Shown here: one piece after another, positions 22,975 through 44,695 of the stretch | Layout: the number at the start of each line of letters is the position of its first letter | How positions within the stretch are numbered: position 1 is the first letter of the stretch | Assembly (NCBI GenBank): GCA_964247055.1 | Contig: OZ176050.1 | Span: 6,820,001-6,884,000, forward strand | Source of the DNA: Paragordius varius | Taxonomy: Eukaryota > Nematomorpha | Length of the DNA stretch: 64,000 bases | Direction of reading: 5' to 3' | The notes under the pieces: model-generated | Seen by the model: only the letters and a program-made list of their open reading frames with translations | Databases searched by the model: none | What the model was told of the DNA's origin: nothing | Position numbers and translations under genes: made by a program

Positions 22975-23687
22975 ATCTCGTATATAACAAAATTAAAATT
23001 TGGTCGATAAAAAATAGCCAATATATATGTATTATATATAAGCTTAATACGGATAAAATATATTTTCATTATAAAATAGGATAAGAAATGTACCTTAAAA
23101 CGGCCAAATTTCAAGTTTTCCTTATTTTAGCGTACTTACTCAGTTATAGTTAAAATAATTTTTTTCACCATGCAAAAGTAATTTGATTATACTTAAACCA
23201 TCTGACTTTATATTAAAATAACCAATTTTAAATCACCATAATATGTTTAAATTAAACATACTGGCCTAAAAAAATACGCTATAAAATTAGAGACTAATTA
23301 AATTTTAAAACATAATATAATTTTACTTGAAAATTATCAAAAAAAAATAAATTTTAAGAAAAATTTCTACAATAATCAAGATCCGAAAAATTCTTATTTC
23401 TAAAATAATTCTTGGTTTTTTAAGATCAAGAACAGGTATTATTAACCTCAAACAATTTTATTTTAAACATCATATTATAAATAAAAATGCAACTATTTAT
23501 GCTGTAATCTCACTTAAACTGATACAACAAATATATCATCTAATATTAATATACAACCATTTTACGTGGACTTTGCTACATATTTTACGCATAATTGTTT
23601 GCTATGGAAAGGTAAAGTGCCCTGTACAATATAGTAAGTGTTTTTTTAATAGAAAGTAAAGGTAAAACTTATTTTTAATTTTTTTAA

Positions 23688-26600
23688 ATGCAATATTATG
23701 TTAATATATGCTTCCCATTTTTATCATGGATTATCTTCCTAATTATCAATCCGATACCTTTATGCAAAATTTTGATATGTTGGGCTCAGTACTGTGACTC
23801 ACAAAGTAATATAATATATATAAAATTAACCAAAAAGTTTATCTAAAAGTTTTATTTAAGAATATTGGCAACTCAAAATTTTAATTATTAATGTTATATG
23901 GTACGATACGTTAAGATTGTGTTTAGCGAAATTTCCGTGCGTCAGCCTGTATTTTTGTTTTATTATTATAATGTACAAGCCATTAATATGAATTTAGATG
24001 AAAATGTAAATGGTAAAATTTAAATAAAATTGATAAAGGAGACACGGTAGTTTGCAAACCGTTATTGTAAATAAATTTTTTTATTATTTCTGATAAAGTA
24101 ATTCTATATATATATTAAGTAGTATCCTAATATCTGGAATATACCATTCCTTTTAAGTTACACATATTTCAATTAATATTCTCCATATTAAATCTGCAAA
24201 TAGCACCAATCGAAATAACAAGCATATCTTGTGACTGCCCAAATGGTTTTTATTCCGTTTATACCCCATCGGGGGCTGGTCCGTTTCGCATTTACCTGAT
24301 TGGGGATGAGAATGGCGAAGTTAAAGCAAAGTTAGGTAGATCGGGAGCATGGAACTTTGAACAAAATACACCCTTTGCAAAATTAGCGGCTCAATTTTTG
24401 TCCCAAACAGAACTAAATTTTGTGGCAGCTTTACAAGATCCAGTAATTGACATTGTCACAGATATTAATTTCAGAATAGCTCATGAATACGGGACAAATC
24501 CATCCTATTTAACTGTAAGGTTGGTGAAATTTTTCTTATTTTCAACTCTATTTTTTTTAAATGTATTTACTGAAAAAATTACATGATTTCAAACTCGTTA
24601 TTATCAATAATATTTCCCCTCATATTTTTGTTGTTATATTATTTTGTTCAAATAAATATTGTCGAATAAGGACATGCATAATATAATTTCAGGGGCACAT
24701 GGCCAGCATAGTTTCAACTGAGAATGGAATTAATAGTATTTTGGCTTCGGTTCAAAATTAATTATTATGATTTTGATTTCGCCATTATTACGGTTCCAAA
24801 GAATAGTCAATAATATTGCTCTGGTTCCATTGTGTTTTATCAATAATTCCATATTTTAATAAAATTGTAGATAACCAAATATTTTGATGCAACTTGAATG
24901 AAATCCAATAATACAAATCAAAGTTTTTTAAAACTCAAATTTAATGTAAAAAACCACGGTTTTATTTTTCCAATATATTCGAATTTTCGACATACTATTT
25001 AAATAAAAATATTTTTTTTTCGTTTGGCCATTTATTAACATTGAACTCAAAATTGCTATATCGAATCTACAACAAATAGAAATTAGAAAACAATAGACCC
25101 TTTTGCAAAAGATGCTGGGATTGAAGCCACACCCTATTTTGCACAACCGTTTTTATAATTTTGTGGAACTAAAACCAAAAACCGCTCCGGCTGCAATCCT
25201 TAATTTACTCTTAATAAAGATCCCAAAGTGGGTTTGACGAAATATCTCCCTGATATTCCTTTTTTTAGATTATATACTAATTTCTTAAATTAAAAAATAA
25301 ATAATTTTTTTGTCAAAAGTAATGATTAGCGCATCAATACTGATGTTCAGATTTGTTGAATCCATTGGACAGGTTCAACTACGAAATATTACTAATTGGC
25401 ACACTGGTGTTTCTGCAATTATTTTTAAGAAATTAAAATATCTTGTAATTTAGCATAATAAGTTGATCTGATATTTTTACATCATTAAACATTAATCTAA
25501 ACCACGGGGTTCAACATGCGCCATTTGCTAGCTGTGAAAAATTCGGAAATAAAATTGATATCTCTCAAACAAATTTCATGAATACGTCTTGTCAACGAAC
25601 TAGCAATAATGTTTGTTGCGTTAGCTTTTTACAGTACTAGGTTTAAAATTTAAGCAGATAATATATATATATATATATTTCGAATGCGGCCCACGATGTT
25701 GTTGGACATCCGTGGTCTAAACATTTAAAAAACATCATACGCTTCAATAGTCAACATTGCTTTGCTTTTTATTTTTCAACAATTTTTTGTTATTTCCCGC
25801 TATATTTACATAAATCCTAAATATATCAATATATATAGGTATCTTGAAGATTTATCAATCCCGTCCACTATATGCATGACGCACGGAAATGTTGGAGGAT
25901 ATCAAAACACTAATCTACTCTACAGGCCATCACGATCAATAATAGAATACGAAGAAGAGCAATTTGGCTATAACCCGTTTCATTCAAGAGGAACACGACC
26001 TTATCGCCCGCATAGAAGGCCTGGACAACCTTATGGTCCTCACAGAAGACCTCCAAATCCTTTTTGGCGAACAAATATTCTACCAGCCGGACAAACTGGT
26101 TACAATCCCTATGGTAATGTTATCAATCCATATGGTGCTAATAATATCGGCCAACAATCAACTTCTCTCGTGTTTGATGGTAGGAGTCAGGTAATATGTA
26201 AATCTCAGACCTCGGTATCACCGACTTCTTATACACCTTATGGGGGTAATGCAAGATCCGGAATTTGCGGTAAATGTGGAACACCCTACGCTGGACAATC
26301 TTCACCAGATTTTTTGCTCGAATCCGTAGATTTAGGGACAGTAAATGGGAATTGGTTTATATTTACTGGCTCTTACTACTATGTCTATGTAACCATCAAG
26401 AATTGTGTAAAATATTATATACAAGTTCTTTTGTGCATCAATACATGCAAAATTAATTTTCCCATAAACGGTTTTAATACGTTTTTTTCCTTGTCATTAG
26501 GCTAAATCTCCATCCCAGCCTTCAAACTCGTATCAAACCCAAATCCCTGGTTCGGTCCCAAATGAGGGTGGTGGTAGCGAGATTAGACCAGGCGGCTTCC

Positions 26601-29600
26601 CCAATGTGCAACCTAATCCCTTTACACAATTCCCGCCAAGTCCAATTCAAAGACCAATCCCAGGGTTACCTTCTCTACCGGGACAACAGCCGAACCCTTT
26701 TACCCAATTTCCGTCTCAAGGTGGAAATCGTCAACCTTTACCACCCTTTGGGGGAATCGGTGGAAATATAGGGATTCAGCCTCCTCGACAACCAAACATA
26801 CCACCAAGTATTCATTTTGTATAACAATAAATATGTTATTTTCATAATTAATATTCTGTTTTGAACAAGATACTATTTTAATTGAAATGGATGCTGTTTT
26901 ATTTTACTTATATTAAGTGGCCAGATAATATTTATTGTGTTATTTATAAAATATCCTAGATATTCCACCTAGAAGACCTCATACCCCACCACCTCCTCCA
27001 GAATCCCAAAGTAAATATTATATTAAAATAACACAACCATCATAAGTTTTTATCATTTTTAACAACCTAATATTTAAATGGCGTATGTTAAAGTAAATAG
27101 TTTTTAATAATTTTATAGGTGAGAAAATGTATTTTTTTGCCTTTTAACCTTTACCTAATAAAGAGATCACATAATATGGTGATATCAATGGAATTTAAAT
27201 ATATGTGAGAAATAAATATATAAGATGGATATTATATTGAAATTTTATTTATATAGTTGCATTTAACTACGGATAGTTTTAAATGAGGTAGGGAATATGG
27301 TCTGTTTTCCGAATTCGTTTTTCTAACAATTTAAAATCACGCCCAAAACTATTATATTTTATGCAAAATTAATGTATTACTCAAGTCAAAAGTCTCCGAC
27401 ATGGGGCGACGGCCACATAAATCTTTTATGTGGATCTCACACTTAATAACACTATAATGCTTTTAAATTTGGATATGAACCATTGTGCGAACAGCCAAAC
27501 CTCCAATTTTTTTACTCTTTTTCCTGCAATGACAAAATATTTTGTTTGTTTGTGCTTCGAGTTAATTTTGCATCTCTAACTGTCGGGAATTTCGAGAGTC
27601 TACATTTTTTAAAGGTTTTTTAAAAAAGTTTCCACCTACTTGAGAGTTTGAAAAAATTATGTCACATTATAGTTTTGGGTGTGGTAGCGAAAATTTAATT
27701 ACTTCCAAAAAATTAATAAACATATTCCATCTTTCTTTCCAAATATTTTTGTCCAAAATTTTTATATCAATATCTAAACTAAAATTATAAATTTTCTTTT
27801 TAGTAACTGATGGCTCAAATGATGACAACACTCAAACCAATGGTAAAATAATTAACAACTATTAATATATTCTAGCTATTATATTTTCTTAAACCAAACT
27901 TATTCCACAATATTTTTAAGACAATGTCGAAACAAGCGAAACCACAGAGCCGGATATTTCGGGTAACTTTATTCATAAAACATCAAAATATAATATGCAT
28001 CATATAGGTCTTTATCCGTAAATGGGGCCGGTGTTAAAAATAACCAGACCAAAAAATTTGAATATAAATTTATTCCGTGATATATAATAATAATAATTGT
28101 AGAAAACTTTAATTTGATACGAATATCAATTTTATTATAATATATATTGTTCTCACTTAATAATCCAATTTGGTGAGTTTACTTTATTTAGGTTTTATTT
28201 TATTTGATATTTTGCTAAGAATTAATCGACTGTTTTACCATAAAATGATCAAATCCAAATCCAATCCAAATATAAATTTGAAGATATTTTTACCATATCC
28301 TTATTTTGATGAACAAAGAACTTTGTTTTGTTCTCTTAAATTATTTACCCCGATAATGTCACCATACACATTAATTAAATATTTAATTGCAATTGTTTGT
28401 ATAAACAAATAAATAAATAATATAAAATAAATTTTTAAAAATAATAGATAATACACAAACTGATACTGGAGTCCCGTTTCCCAATATACCTTCGGGCCCC
28501 AGTGGGGTTTCTCTAAGTAAATTCTTACAAATTTTTAAAGTATATTGTGAACTTTATGCAAAAAACTTTTGAGAGTTATTTGTCTTGCATCATTTTATAA
28601 ACTATAAAAAAATTTAATTATTAACAATTTGTTTTGCTTAAATTATAAATAAAATATAGGGCGATTTTTTTTAAATATATTGTGATCATTTTCATTTTAC
28701 ACCCACATCATTAGAGGTTTAAATATGTTAAACTATGTGTAATCCCTTAAAAAATATTGATAAAATTAAATTTTTGAATATTCATTTTAAGCGACAAAAT
28801 ATCTTTTTTCTAATTTTTCCAGAACTTTTTTACAGATTGATTTTCAAAAAACTTTATTTTATTGCCTATCATAGTTGCTAAATCTCTAATTTAATTATAT
28901 GTTTAACAAGTTTTTCAGTCCTGTTTTTGCTTAAACAGTGGTTTGACTGAATATTTATTTAGTAACTATAAAAGCCCTTTTTATAAAGGAACATATGATC
29001 AATGGCGGGAAAATTTCATATATACATATTTTTCAGGCCAAATTTTTACTCTAAACTAAATATTGGATTCTAAGGCGTATCTGAATGCTCCTATGTCTTA
29101 CTATATCCATCGATTTCGCATACTCTTTAGTTAATAATTATAAATACAATTAAATTAGGTAAAAATACATAAAATTTTTTATTTTTTTTGGTGATTCCCG
29201 TATCATAAAAGGATTTTGCAACATTATATCAATAGGAATTTACATCTCCACAAAAGTAATTTTTCAACCAATATCTGCTTTAAATTTTTGGAATGAAATA
29301 ATGGTATAATATTTTCTTATTAAATTATATTTAGATGGTAATAATCAACAAAAACCCAGTCCAAATCCTATATCACAAGGATCTCAATCCAGAAGCAGTA
29401 ATTTTATTTTAACAAAACCATTTTTTCCAAAATTGATTAATATGAATAGTTAGGTTGTAAATCAAACTAAAACTTTTTGATTCTGAATGATTTGTATCTA
29501 GTTAACACGTAAATATTGTAATTATAAAGACAAAATGAAAAACTAAAAAATAATTTTTTTAAAAAAATCAATCATATTTTTTTCAACCTTAATTTTAAAT

Positions 29601-32600
29601 ATAACCTATCGTTAATGTCTAATAAATAGGATATCCTTATAATTTTACTGGAAGTTAAAACATATTTTATATATAAAAAATATATTTCAAGTTTATATTT
29701 AATAATGGAACTTGTCACACTATAAAAAATTGATATGATAAACTAAATTACAGTAAAAACTGAAATTATACACTGAAAACGTAAAAATATAAAGACAAAT
29801 ATTTTTTTATAAAAGACAACCATAGTTTTTTAATCTTGTTTAATATAACTGATGGTTTTAAACTGAATTCATGAAATTGATATGTAAATCGGTGAAACAA
29901 TCAATTATATATTTAACAATTCTAGTTAAATAATTTATATGAAAAAAATTCAGGTTTAATAAAAAGTATGATTGTCTTTTGAAAAAAATATTTGTCTTTT
30001 TATTTTTACGTTTTGTCCGTATAATTTCAATTTTTACTGTATATTAGGTTGGGTTTTGAAAAGATTATTTCATATTTGCAACAAATGAGTGAGTGTGTTA
30101 ATTTTTTTATTGAATAATTATTCGGATGAAAAGAATAAATTTAATTTAATGTAATACGGATGTTAAACTACGAGATCAATCGTTACTAATTAAAATTTTT
30201 GTTTTACAAATGAATCTTTATAATGTATAAATGTCTTCTTTAGGTTGTGGAGTTCCCAAAACACCTGATACCCGAAAACGCCGTCAAATAGGTTTGTACC
30301 CATTTTTTATCAGTAATGCAAGTGTCACCAAATAGTATTATATATCGATACCATTTACACCTCAAATTCTCCATTAGACATTTCAAAACCTTTAATCTTA
30401 AAAAACCCTGAATGAAAATTATAAGTTTTTGGAGTAATCTAACTCATTATTTATATAAAATATTTCATTTTTTTCTCTATTATGCCAATTTTAACCAAAG
30501 TTATATTATTTAAAAATATCAAAAACATTAGTAATTTTTGATTTCCAAGAACAGTTAATATATTTTAGGGGAATTTAAATATTGGAGGGTTAATATGAAA
30601 TTAACAAGAGTTATTTGAAATGTTCATAAATGAGTTCAAAATGTTTGAGGTGAATTAGGAGGGTGATTTGAGAGTTTTAGTGTGAAACTGAGTTACAAAT
30701 GGTAATTTTGGAAAATATAGAATATGGCTACAATGAATTTTCGCGAATGAAATCATCAAATAAAATTTCCACGAGAGTACCATTGTTGCCGAAAAATACG
30801 ACAGTAGATCAAGCTAGAATTCTGTATGGTGTCCCATCTAAAAGAGGTTCTTGGCCTTGGCAGGCAAGTATTCGACATAAAGGCATTCATTTATGTGGTG
30901 GATCCCTTGTGTCTGATAAATACGTAATTACTGCCGCACATTGTCAATTTGGAAGAAGGTATAAAACAATATTTGTTTTGTTTAAAGAGTATTGATTTAA
31001 ATTATGATTTATATATGATTTGTGTTTTATTATATATATTCCAAAAATTTTAATTTAAAACAATACTATTTTAATATATTAGAGTAAGTCTAATATTTGA
31101 ATAAAAGCTGAATATATTGGTAGCTTTGCTAACATTGTGAAATAGAAGCTATTTACATACCGCCTATCATTCTATTGCAAATTTATTATAAATAATTAGT
31201 ATTACCATGTATTTTCAAATTTAATTTTTTTGATATAGAAATCCGTCAGACGTTACCCTGAGTTTTGGAACATTATTTTCTGGTGGGGTTACCGATGAAT
31301 CGGAGCAGACAAGACGAGCTGTGCGAATTATAGAACATGAGAATTTTAACCAAGGTATAAATATGCATAGCGATATAATTTATTAGAGGTAAAATCAAAC
31401 TTATTCTATGATAAATAATATTTTTATTCAAATATTGTAAATTGTTTTGATTCCTTGAAAATTTTAATTGCAACCGTCGCCCTAAAAACATTATAAGTAT
31501 TCAAGGCTACTCTATAGTAGTCTGATTGGCTATGAAGGAATCGAAACCATGTCTGTGATCGCATTCAAAAATAACTGGTCAAAAATGCTTCAATACATGT
31601 TTATTATATAATGCAAACTAAATATAATGGTGAAAGTGTTTGATACAAATGTTAGATTTTTGAATATAACATTTAAAATGTCATTTATCAAAAGTTATTT
31701 ACCGCTACAAGCGATTTAATTGGCTAAATTCGTTTTTTTTAAATTTTTGAATAAAAAGTATAATAGTGTTTATCATTCTGAAGGACTGCATGGCAGTCAG
31801 ATTGTTTATTTTAACATTCTTTCGGGAATTGTACAGTTTATGTAAAAGATATTATACTATAATTTGGATTAAATAACCCCTTAATTGATTGACCCTTTTG
31901 AAATAATAATTATTTTGTGAATACTTAACATTCAGATATAATAAATATTAATTCCATTTATTAATTTTATTTATATTCGCTTTATAAACTTTGTGAAAAT
32001 TATCATTATTTGAATTTTTAATATCCATTTTGATTAGGTCTTAAATTTAATAATGATATTGCCATAATTGAACTGGACTCACCAGTACAGTTTACCGACT
32101 ATGTTTCCCCGATTTGTTTGCCCAATTCTGAGTATACACCTTCAATGCTGTGCTATGTTACTGGATACGGATCTACAAAAGGTTTTCTAAAAATATAATG
32201 TGTCTATATGTTTAGGGAAAAATGTATTTACTTTTGTATATTTTACTTTGAGAATAGCAAGAAATTTTTAAGGACAATTTTAAGCTTATAAAAATAAATC
32301 AAAACCATTTGGCGCCAAGTATATCCTTAACTATTTCCATGTAAATTTTTGAAAATATAAGATATGGGGAAGAAAGCACGTATAATACATGATAATTTTG
32401 AGGCTAGATTATCCATTAAGAAAAATTTTCATATGTACAGAACTACAAAAGTTTCTTGACAAATATAAATAATTAGGCACCGGTGTGGAGAATGTGTTAA
32501 ATGAGGTCGCGTTACCTATAATAACTAAATCACAATGTTTGGACCCTAACTGGTTAGGAGACAAAGTTAATGATAATATGATATGTGCCGGAGGTGGAGA

Positions 32601-33217
32601 AAAAGATTCTTGTCAAGTATGTTTGAAATTAAGAGTTTTATATTTAATTTTTTAAAGTCAATTCATGGTTAACTGTGTTAAATTTAAAAAAATACTTTAT
32701 ATTTTTTGTTAAGCCATTCTATTTGGGTTTTACCAGTTATAGACGCATTCACTCTGTTTGCTTACAATAGTACATTGAAATTAATATAAAATATTGATAT
32801 TAAACCTAAATTAGGTATAATAAAAGTGTGAAATTTTTGAATTTTATAAATCTTCATTATTAAATATTAATATATATTAGCACATATTTTAATAAAACAC
32901 AAAAAAACTATGATTCTATCCCTTATCGCAAAAATGACTACTCTGATATTAGCAATACACATAGTATGGGACTTTAAATTTGCTATAATTTTAAGTCAAA
33001 ATCTTTGTAATGAATGTAATATTTTATTTTATTTCTAAATTTAATCAAGGGGGACAGCGGTGGACCATTTCAATGTTTGGATGAATCTCAGGGCAATGTT
33101 TGGACCTTGACTGGCATAGTTTCTTGGGGTATTGATTGTGGAAAAGTCAACAAACCAGGTGTATATACCAATGTTTATCTCTACTTGGATTGGATTCAAC
33201 AAAGAATACCATTATAA
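23688..33217 (+). CDS. Secreted modular trypsin-type serine protease, paralogue A
   Basis: Fifteen exons join in phase to about 808 residues: 23688-23805, 24204-24519, 25839-26406, 26501-26807, 26960-27010, 27804-27842, 27921-27962, 28448-28516, 29335-29397, 30244-30291, 30721-30958, 31239-31354, 32038-32181, 32477-32616, 33050-33217. Order: hydrophobic signal peptide (exon 1, least certain); Cys-containing N-terminal module with a basic Pro/Arg-rich insert and a CGKCGTPY block, loosely like the C-terminal half of a VWD domain; long Pro-rich linker; CG...RKRR (525-540), where the Cys could tether the cleaved prodomain; chymotrypsin-fold domain starting RILYG. Catalytic His (TAAHC, about 613), Asp (NNDIAIIEL, about 665) and Ser (GDSGG, about 756) are present, and Asp six residues before the Ser predicts cleavage after Arg/Lys. 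Paralogue of 37508-44695. Confidence 0.85.
25000..25725. repeat. hAT-type transposon debris in intron 2 of protease A
   Basis: Contains a hAT-like end (GCGGCCCACGATGTTGTTGG then ACATCCGTGG) at about 25684-25715 and pieces readable as decayed transposase on both strands (for example [11 protein letters not shown] on the minus strand). A short (TA)n tract lies at about 25660-25678. Confidence 0.4.
27400..27795. repeat. F3-like repeat in intron 5 of protease A
   Basis: ACATGGGGCGACGGCCACAT resembles the right-arm ATGGGGCGCCTGCCACAAAA of the element at 20629-21704. Diverged; boundaries uncertain. Confidence 0.4.
30349..30704. mobile_element. MITE, family M1, inside protease A just before the catalytic exon
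   Basis: Left end ATACCATTTACACCTCAAAT; right end ACAAATGGTAAT. The right arm carries GAAATGTTCATAAATGAGTT and AAAATGTTTGAGGTGAAT motifs as in the copy at 40300. Its right end lies only 16 bp before exon 11 (30721), so the branch-point region for that exon lies in MITE sequence. Confidence 0.65.
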
Positions 33218-33692
33218 ACAAACATATCTCCACCTCGAAAAAAAAATAAATATATTTTTTATTATATTATGTTGGTGGACACCAAGACACCTACATACAG
33301 TTTAGCATTGTTTTCGTTTCTAAAAATGAGATTTAAATACAAAAATATCGAAAATCTTACATGTCGTAAAAAATTTACTAGGTTAGGAAAAAACAATATT
33401 GGAATTATTAATTATTGGTCGCAAGTTTAATTTATAAATCTATTTGTAAAGTAAGTTAGCAGACAAATAATAAGTTTAAATTACATATTTTATCTTCATG
33501 ATTTCGATTATTGATATCGATGAATTTAATATTGTTAACGAAAAGGTTTGAGCCTAAGGGTAATTATAAATCAAAATTTAAAACCGCGATGAATCTATAT
33601 ATATGGCTATTTTGAAGTCAAATAACAAGGTTATAAGTTATCCATAACAATGACAAGAATGCAATAATATATAAGAGATAATAGAATATATT
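33218..33692. other. 3' flank of protease A
   Basis: Polyadenylation signal AATAAA at about 33245; otherwise A+T-rich with nothing recognised. Confidence 0.5.
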
Positions 33693-33994
33693 AAAGGGTG
33701 GCAAACATGCGGGCCGCATGCAGCCCTCCGATACCCTATGTGTGGCCAAGAAACTGGATATTCATAATATGTAAAAATTTGCTAATAATATCAACATTTT
33801 ATAAATAATTTTTCTAAGTTTGCCTATTCAATTGGCAAGAACTAGAAATTGTTATATTGTGTTTGAATTTTACAGTTTTATATTGGAAATTCAATAAATA
33901 ATAAATGAATGCCTATATATATATATCAAATATGGTCTGCAGTTTTTTGAGTTAAAAATGCTGCCCACGTAGCCATTTGTGTTAGACACCCCTG
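33693..33994. mobile_element. hAT-type MITE
   Basis: About 300 bp between AAGGGTGGCAAACATGCGGG (left, slightly worn) and the inverse terminus CATTTGTGTTAGACACCCCTG (right, about 33974-33994). No coding capacity. Confidence 0.65.
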
Positions 33995-34852
33995 TATTTA
34001 ATATTTGTTTGGAATGTATTTAATTTTATAATATTTTTTAAAGTTTGGTAGGCGTTCTACCAGTGGTAGTAATATAGGGATGTTAAAAACACCCAAAAAA
34101 TGGCAAAATAATTATATATATTGGGCTTGCGTTTTTTATTTTGATAACATTTAGAACTTCGGTTGACACTTTTGATATAGTAAAAAATTATTTATTGGAT
34201 TATAAAATATAATAATTCTATATATTATAAATCAAATCTTTACCTTAAATAACTAGTGGCGGTCGAATTTTCAGAAAGAATTATGCGAACAAAAACTTGA
34301 ACCTTATACTGAAATACAACCATTTTTTTGAAATCATTTACGAAAATTATACATTAAACATCCTAAGTTACTGTATATCAAAGTACCACACATATTTGCC
34401 ACAACAACTGTTTATTATTTACACTCCCGTTTGCCATTTTATGCATGTCCACAATATACAAAGTTAATTATAGGGAAAATATAAAAAATACTGGTTAATG
34501 GCACTTAAATTGCATGTACAATAATAATTTATACGTTTAGTATTTGTTTTAAGCCTATATTTTTTAATGATATCCTATGATTTTTATTGCTATCCTATTT
34601 ATACCGATCAAAATCTTTGTATATTCACAATGTCCACAAAGTTAGCTAATATTTAACTAAATATAATTTCATACATAACAATTTCAAATACACCATATAA
34701 CCTTAATTATTAACAAAGAATTTGATTGGTGAGAAACAAAAATATTTATGTAAGCAATTACGGTTTTTTACTTCCTAAACTAAACAGTCTTTCAGTGAAA
34801 GTTATTTTATTCATTGCAACACTGACGATATTCTACTTATTATAATTTAAAC
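33995..34852. other. A+T-rich spacer
   Basis: No gene, repeat or RNA recognised. Confidence 0.4.
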
Positions 34853-36860
34853 CAGGGGTCACACGGCGCGCGAACTATGTGGCGACTCATATAGCAAATA
34901 ATTAATAATTCAATAATATATAAAATATTCCTAATTAAAAAAATATTTTTGATTTTCTTAATCATTGTAATGCAGAAAAGAATTTTTGATTAACTATCAT
35001 AATTTATTTCGAGTTTGAAACTATTCTTTTGAAAGTTCCTATGATTGAATTTTAATATCAAACCCTTTTCTACTGTATAAGATAAAAAACTTAAAAATTA
35101 GTAATGTAACTTCTATAGTCCTGAATTCGAAAAGCTTCAAAACTTGGGTGAGGTAATAAAAAAAATTTTCTTGACTTGCAAGTTTTTCAACTCGTGGCTT
35201 GCTTTCATGTGATACTTAAGTCAAGTGATAAAAAAATCATATGATCAAGTAAAATTTAAAGATTTTGCAAATGTGTGTAGGGCACACTTGACAGATATGG
35301 ATAGAATTATTTTGGAAGCTATTTATGTATGAGATTTAGGCTTTATATGTAATCAAAACCTTTGTTAATAATATAAATTGTTTATTTGATAATTTATGGC
35401 TAATTAACCATTCAAATTGGGTGGATACAAAAGAGAATAACTTTTTAGAAAACTGCAATATTTAGGAACAATGCATATAATAATATGCTAAATATATCAA
35501 TTCCGTGAACCTGCATAAAAATTTGATCCTCGAAATTTCTCAAAATTAATAATATATTATAATCTTTTAAGATTTTAAATCTTCGTTTAATAACGCTAAA
35601 TGTTACTTCACTTTTAACTAATGTAAAGAATTTATTTCATCATTAATTTATTTCGAATGTAATGTTGATAATCAATTAAAAATAATAGTAAGTTATTAAA
35701 CATCTTCTTATTATATTTGCAAATGGACTCCTAACAAAATGAGTAGTGTGGTAGAATAGAGAGTGTTCTAAAGGCGAATGATTTCAACAACTTAAATATT
35801 ATTACCCGGCCCAATATTTTGAAAAATGTATAATATTAAATAAGACGTACCAGTGAGTTTGAGAAAGTTCAATAAATGCATATTTATAATTTGTTTATCT
35901 TTTTATGCCTTTTTTCATAAATTTTGGGGTGGCAAAAAATGTTACATTCATAAACAAAAGATTTGACTTAAGTGTTATTTATCACCAATCTTCAAGTGTA
36001 CACTTGCTGGCTTAAAAAAACTTGTTCAACTTGTCACGCTTGACTTATAAGTCAATGCGATTTTTTTATCACCCCACCCTTGATTGAAATAAACAGGTGA
36101 TATTAAAATATAAATAAAAATTTTCCTGGTAAATTGTGATTTGAAACCTTTCCAAAGTTAATTTTTTATAAGTCAACCATAATAATCATTTATTTGCCTG
36201 TTGTATTAGAGATTTAAAAAATAAAGAAAAAAATTGCGGCGAAAAAATTTGAGGTGATAATTTTTTTATTACACATTTAACACTCCAACCAATACCTTTT
36301 GAGGTAGTAAAAAAATCCTCATCTCAAACTTTTTTCCCGCCATTTTCTCTATAAATTTTTCTAAATAGCTCATTTAGCAGGCAATAAATGTATATTATGG
36401 TTAAAAATCGTAAATAATTAACTTTAATTTCAGGGTATATTTTTTAATAGCATAACCTTGATGATATTATTTTATTTTATTATCAGCTGTTCGGTTTCAA
36501 TCGTGTTTTGGAACTGTCCCAATATTGGACTCTAAAAGAAAACTGTAAAAAATATAAGCTTTTTTTTATCTTATGCATGAGAATGTTTGATAGATAAACT
36601 AAAATAACTAAAACTATACTTCATTTAAAAATTTAACTCTGGGAAACTACCCGAAAATGTAAACTAGGACAAAATTGGAAAGGTAATCAATGTTAAAATA
36701 TTTTTTGTATCATGCGCTTAAAAGTCTAAAGAAAAAATAATTTTAGATTTGGCCCAATGCTCAATATATTAAAATAATTAAATTTAAAATTACCCTGGAG
36801 TAAACTACCCAAGGTCATAAAGTGTTAATTCAACAAAGCTCTATTATGTTGCAAAACCAA
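34853..36860. repeat. Dispersed repeat R5 with a hAT-type terminus at its start
   Basis: Begins with CAGGGGTCACACGGCGCGCG, a hAT-type end without a visible partner. From about 34980 and again 36090-36860 it shares blocks with 52620-53510 and 59950-60475: AACCCTTTTCTACTGTATAA, GTATCATGCGCTTAAAAGTC and a TAAACTACCC block. A signal-peptide-like open frame (MILLFYFIISCSVSIVFW) at about 36460 could be exon 1 of protease B, but its donor is weak. Confidence 0.45.
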
Positions 36861-37507
36861 TTTCAAATAATTAAACTATATTTAATTGACGATTCGCAAA
36901 TGTTTCAATATTGTAATGATGTTATGCCAGCCAAAAATTTATTCTGTGCCTTGATCAAAAAAAACATTCCCTTTAAAAAGTAATCATAAAAAATTTTTTC
37001 CACAATATTTATATCACTTTATTTGGGCTTTTAGAGTATCATAAATATAATAATTTTAACATTAGGTCTCTTACACGTTTCACAACTCGGGGTCCAAGAA
37101 TTTGTTCGATTCTACTCATTTTTAAGCATTTATATAAACACGAATTGCTGCCTAAACATTTTACATTTACTATGCATATCGATATTTAATTGGAACTTTG
37201 TAAACTCAGGAATAATCTATACTGTAAGAAAATTTTTTTAAAAAATAAAATACGCATATAAATTAAGAGTAATTTTTTTAGATACCACAGCAGAATAAGT
37301 AAAGTATATTAGAAACTCCCTGTAGGTCGCTGGTATTAATAAAACTTATTTAACTTTGTGCCCAAAAAAACTTCGCAATCAACGACTCACCCTAACTTTA
37401 CATATTCAAACGAAATTTATTTTTATTGATCGTCTGGTCTTAACTGTATTATCATAAACCTCACAACATTTCATTTAAAATATAACTTATAATATATTTT
37501 TATGCAG

Positions 37508-44695
<7,188 letters not shown>

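Noticed and set aside
36460-36540. MILLFYFIISCSVSIVFW as signal-peptide exon of protease B
   Set aside because: The only donor in the required phase (GTTCGG) is poor, so it is mentioned but not included in the gene.
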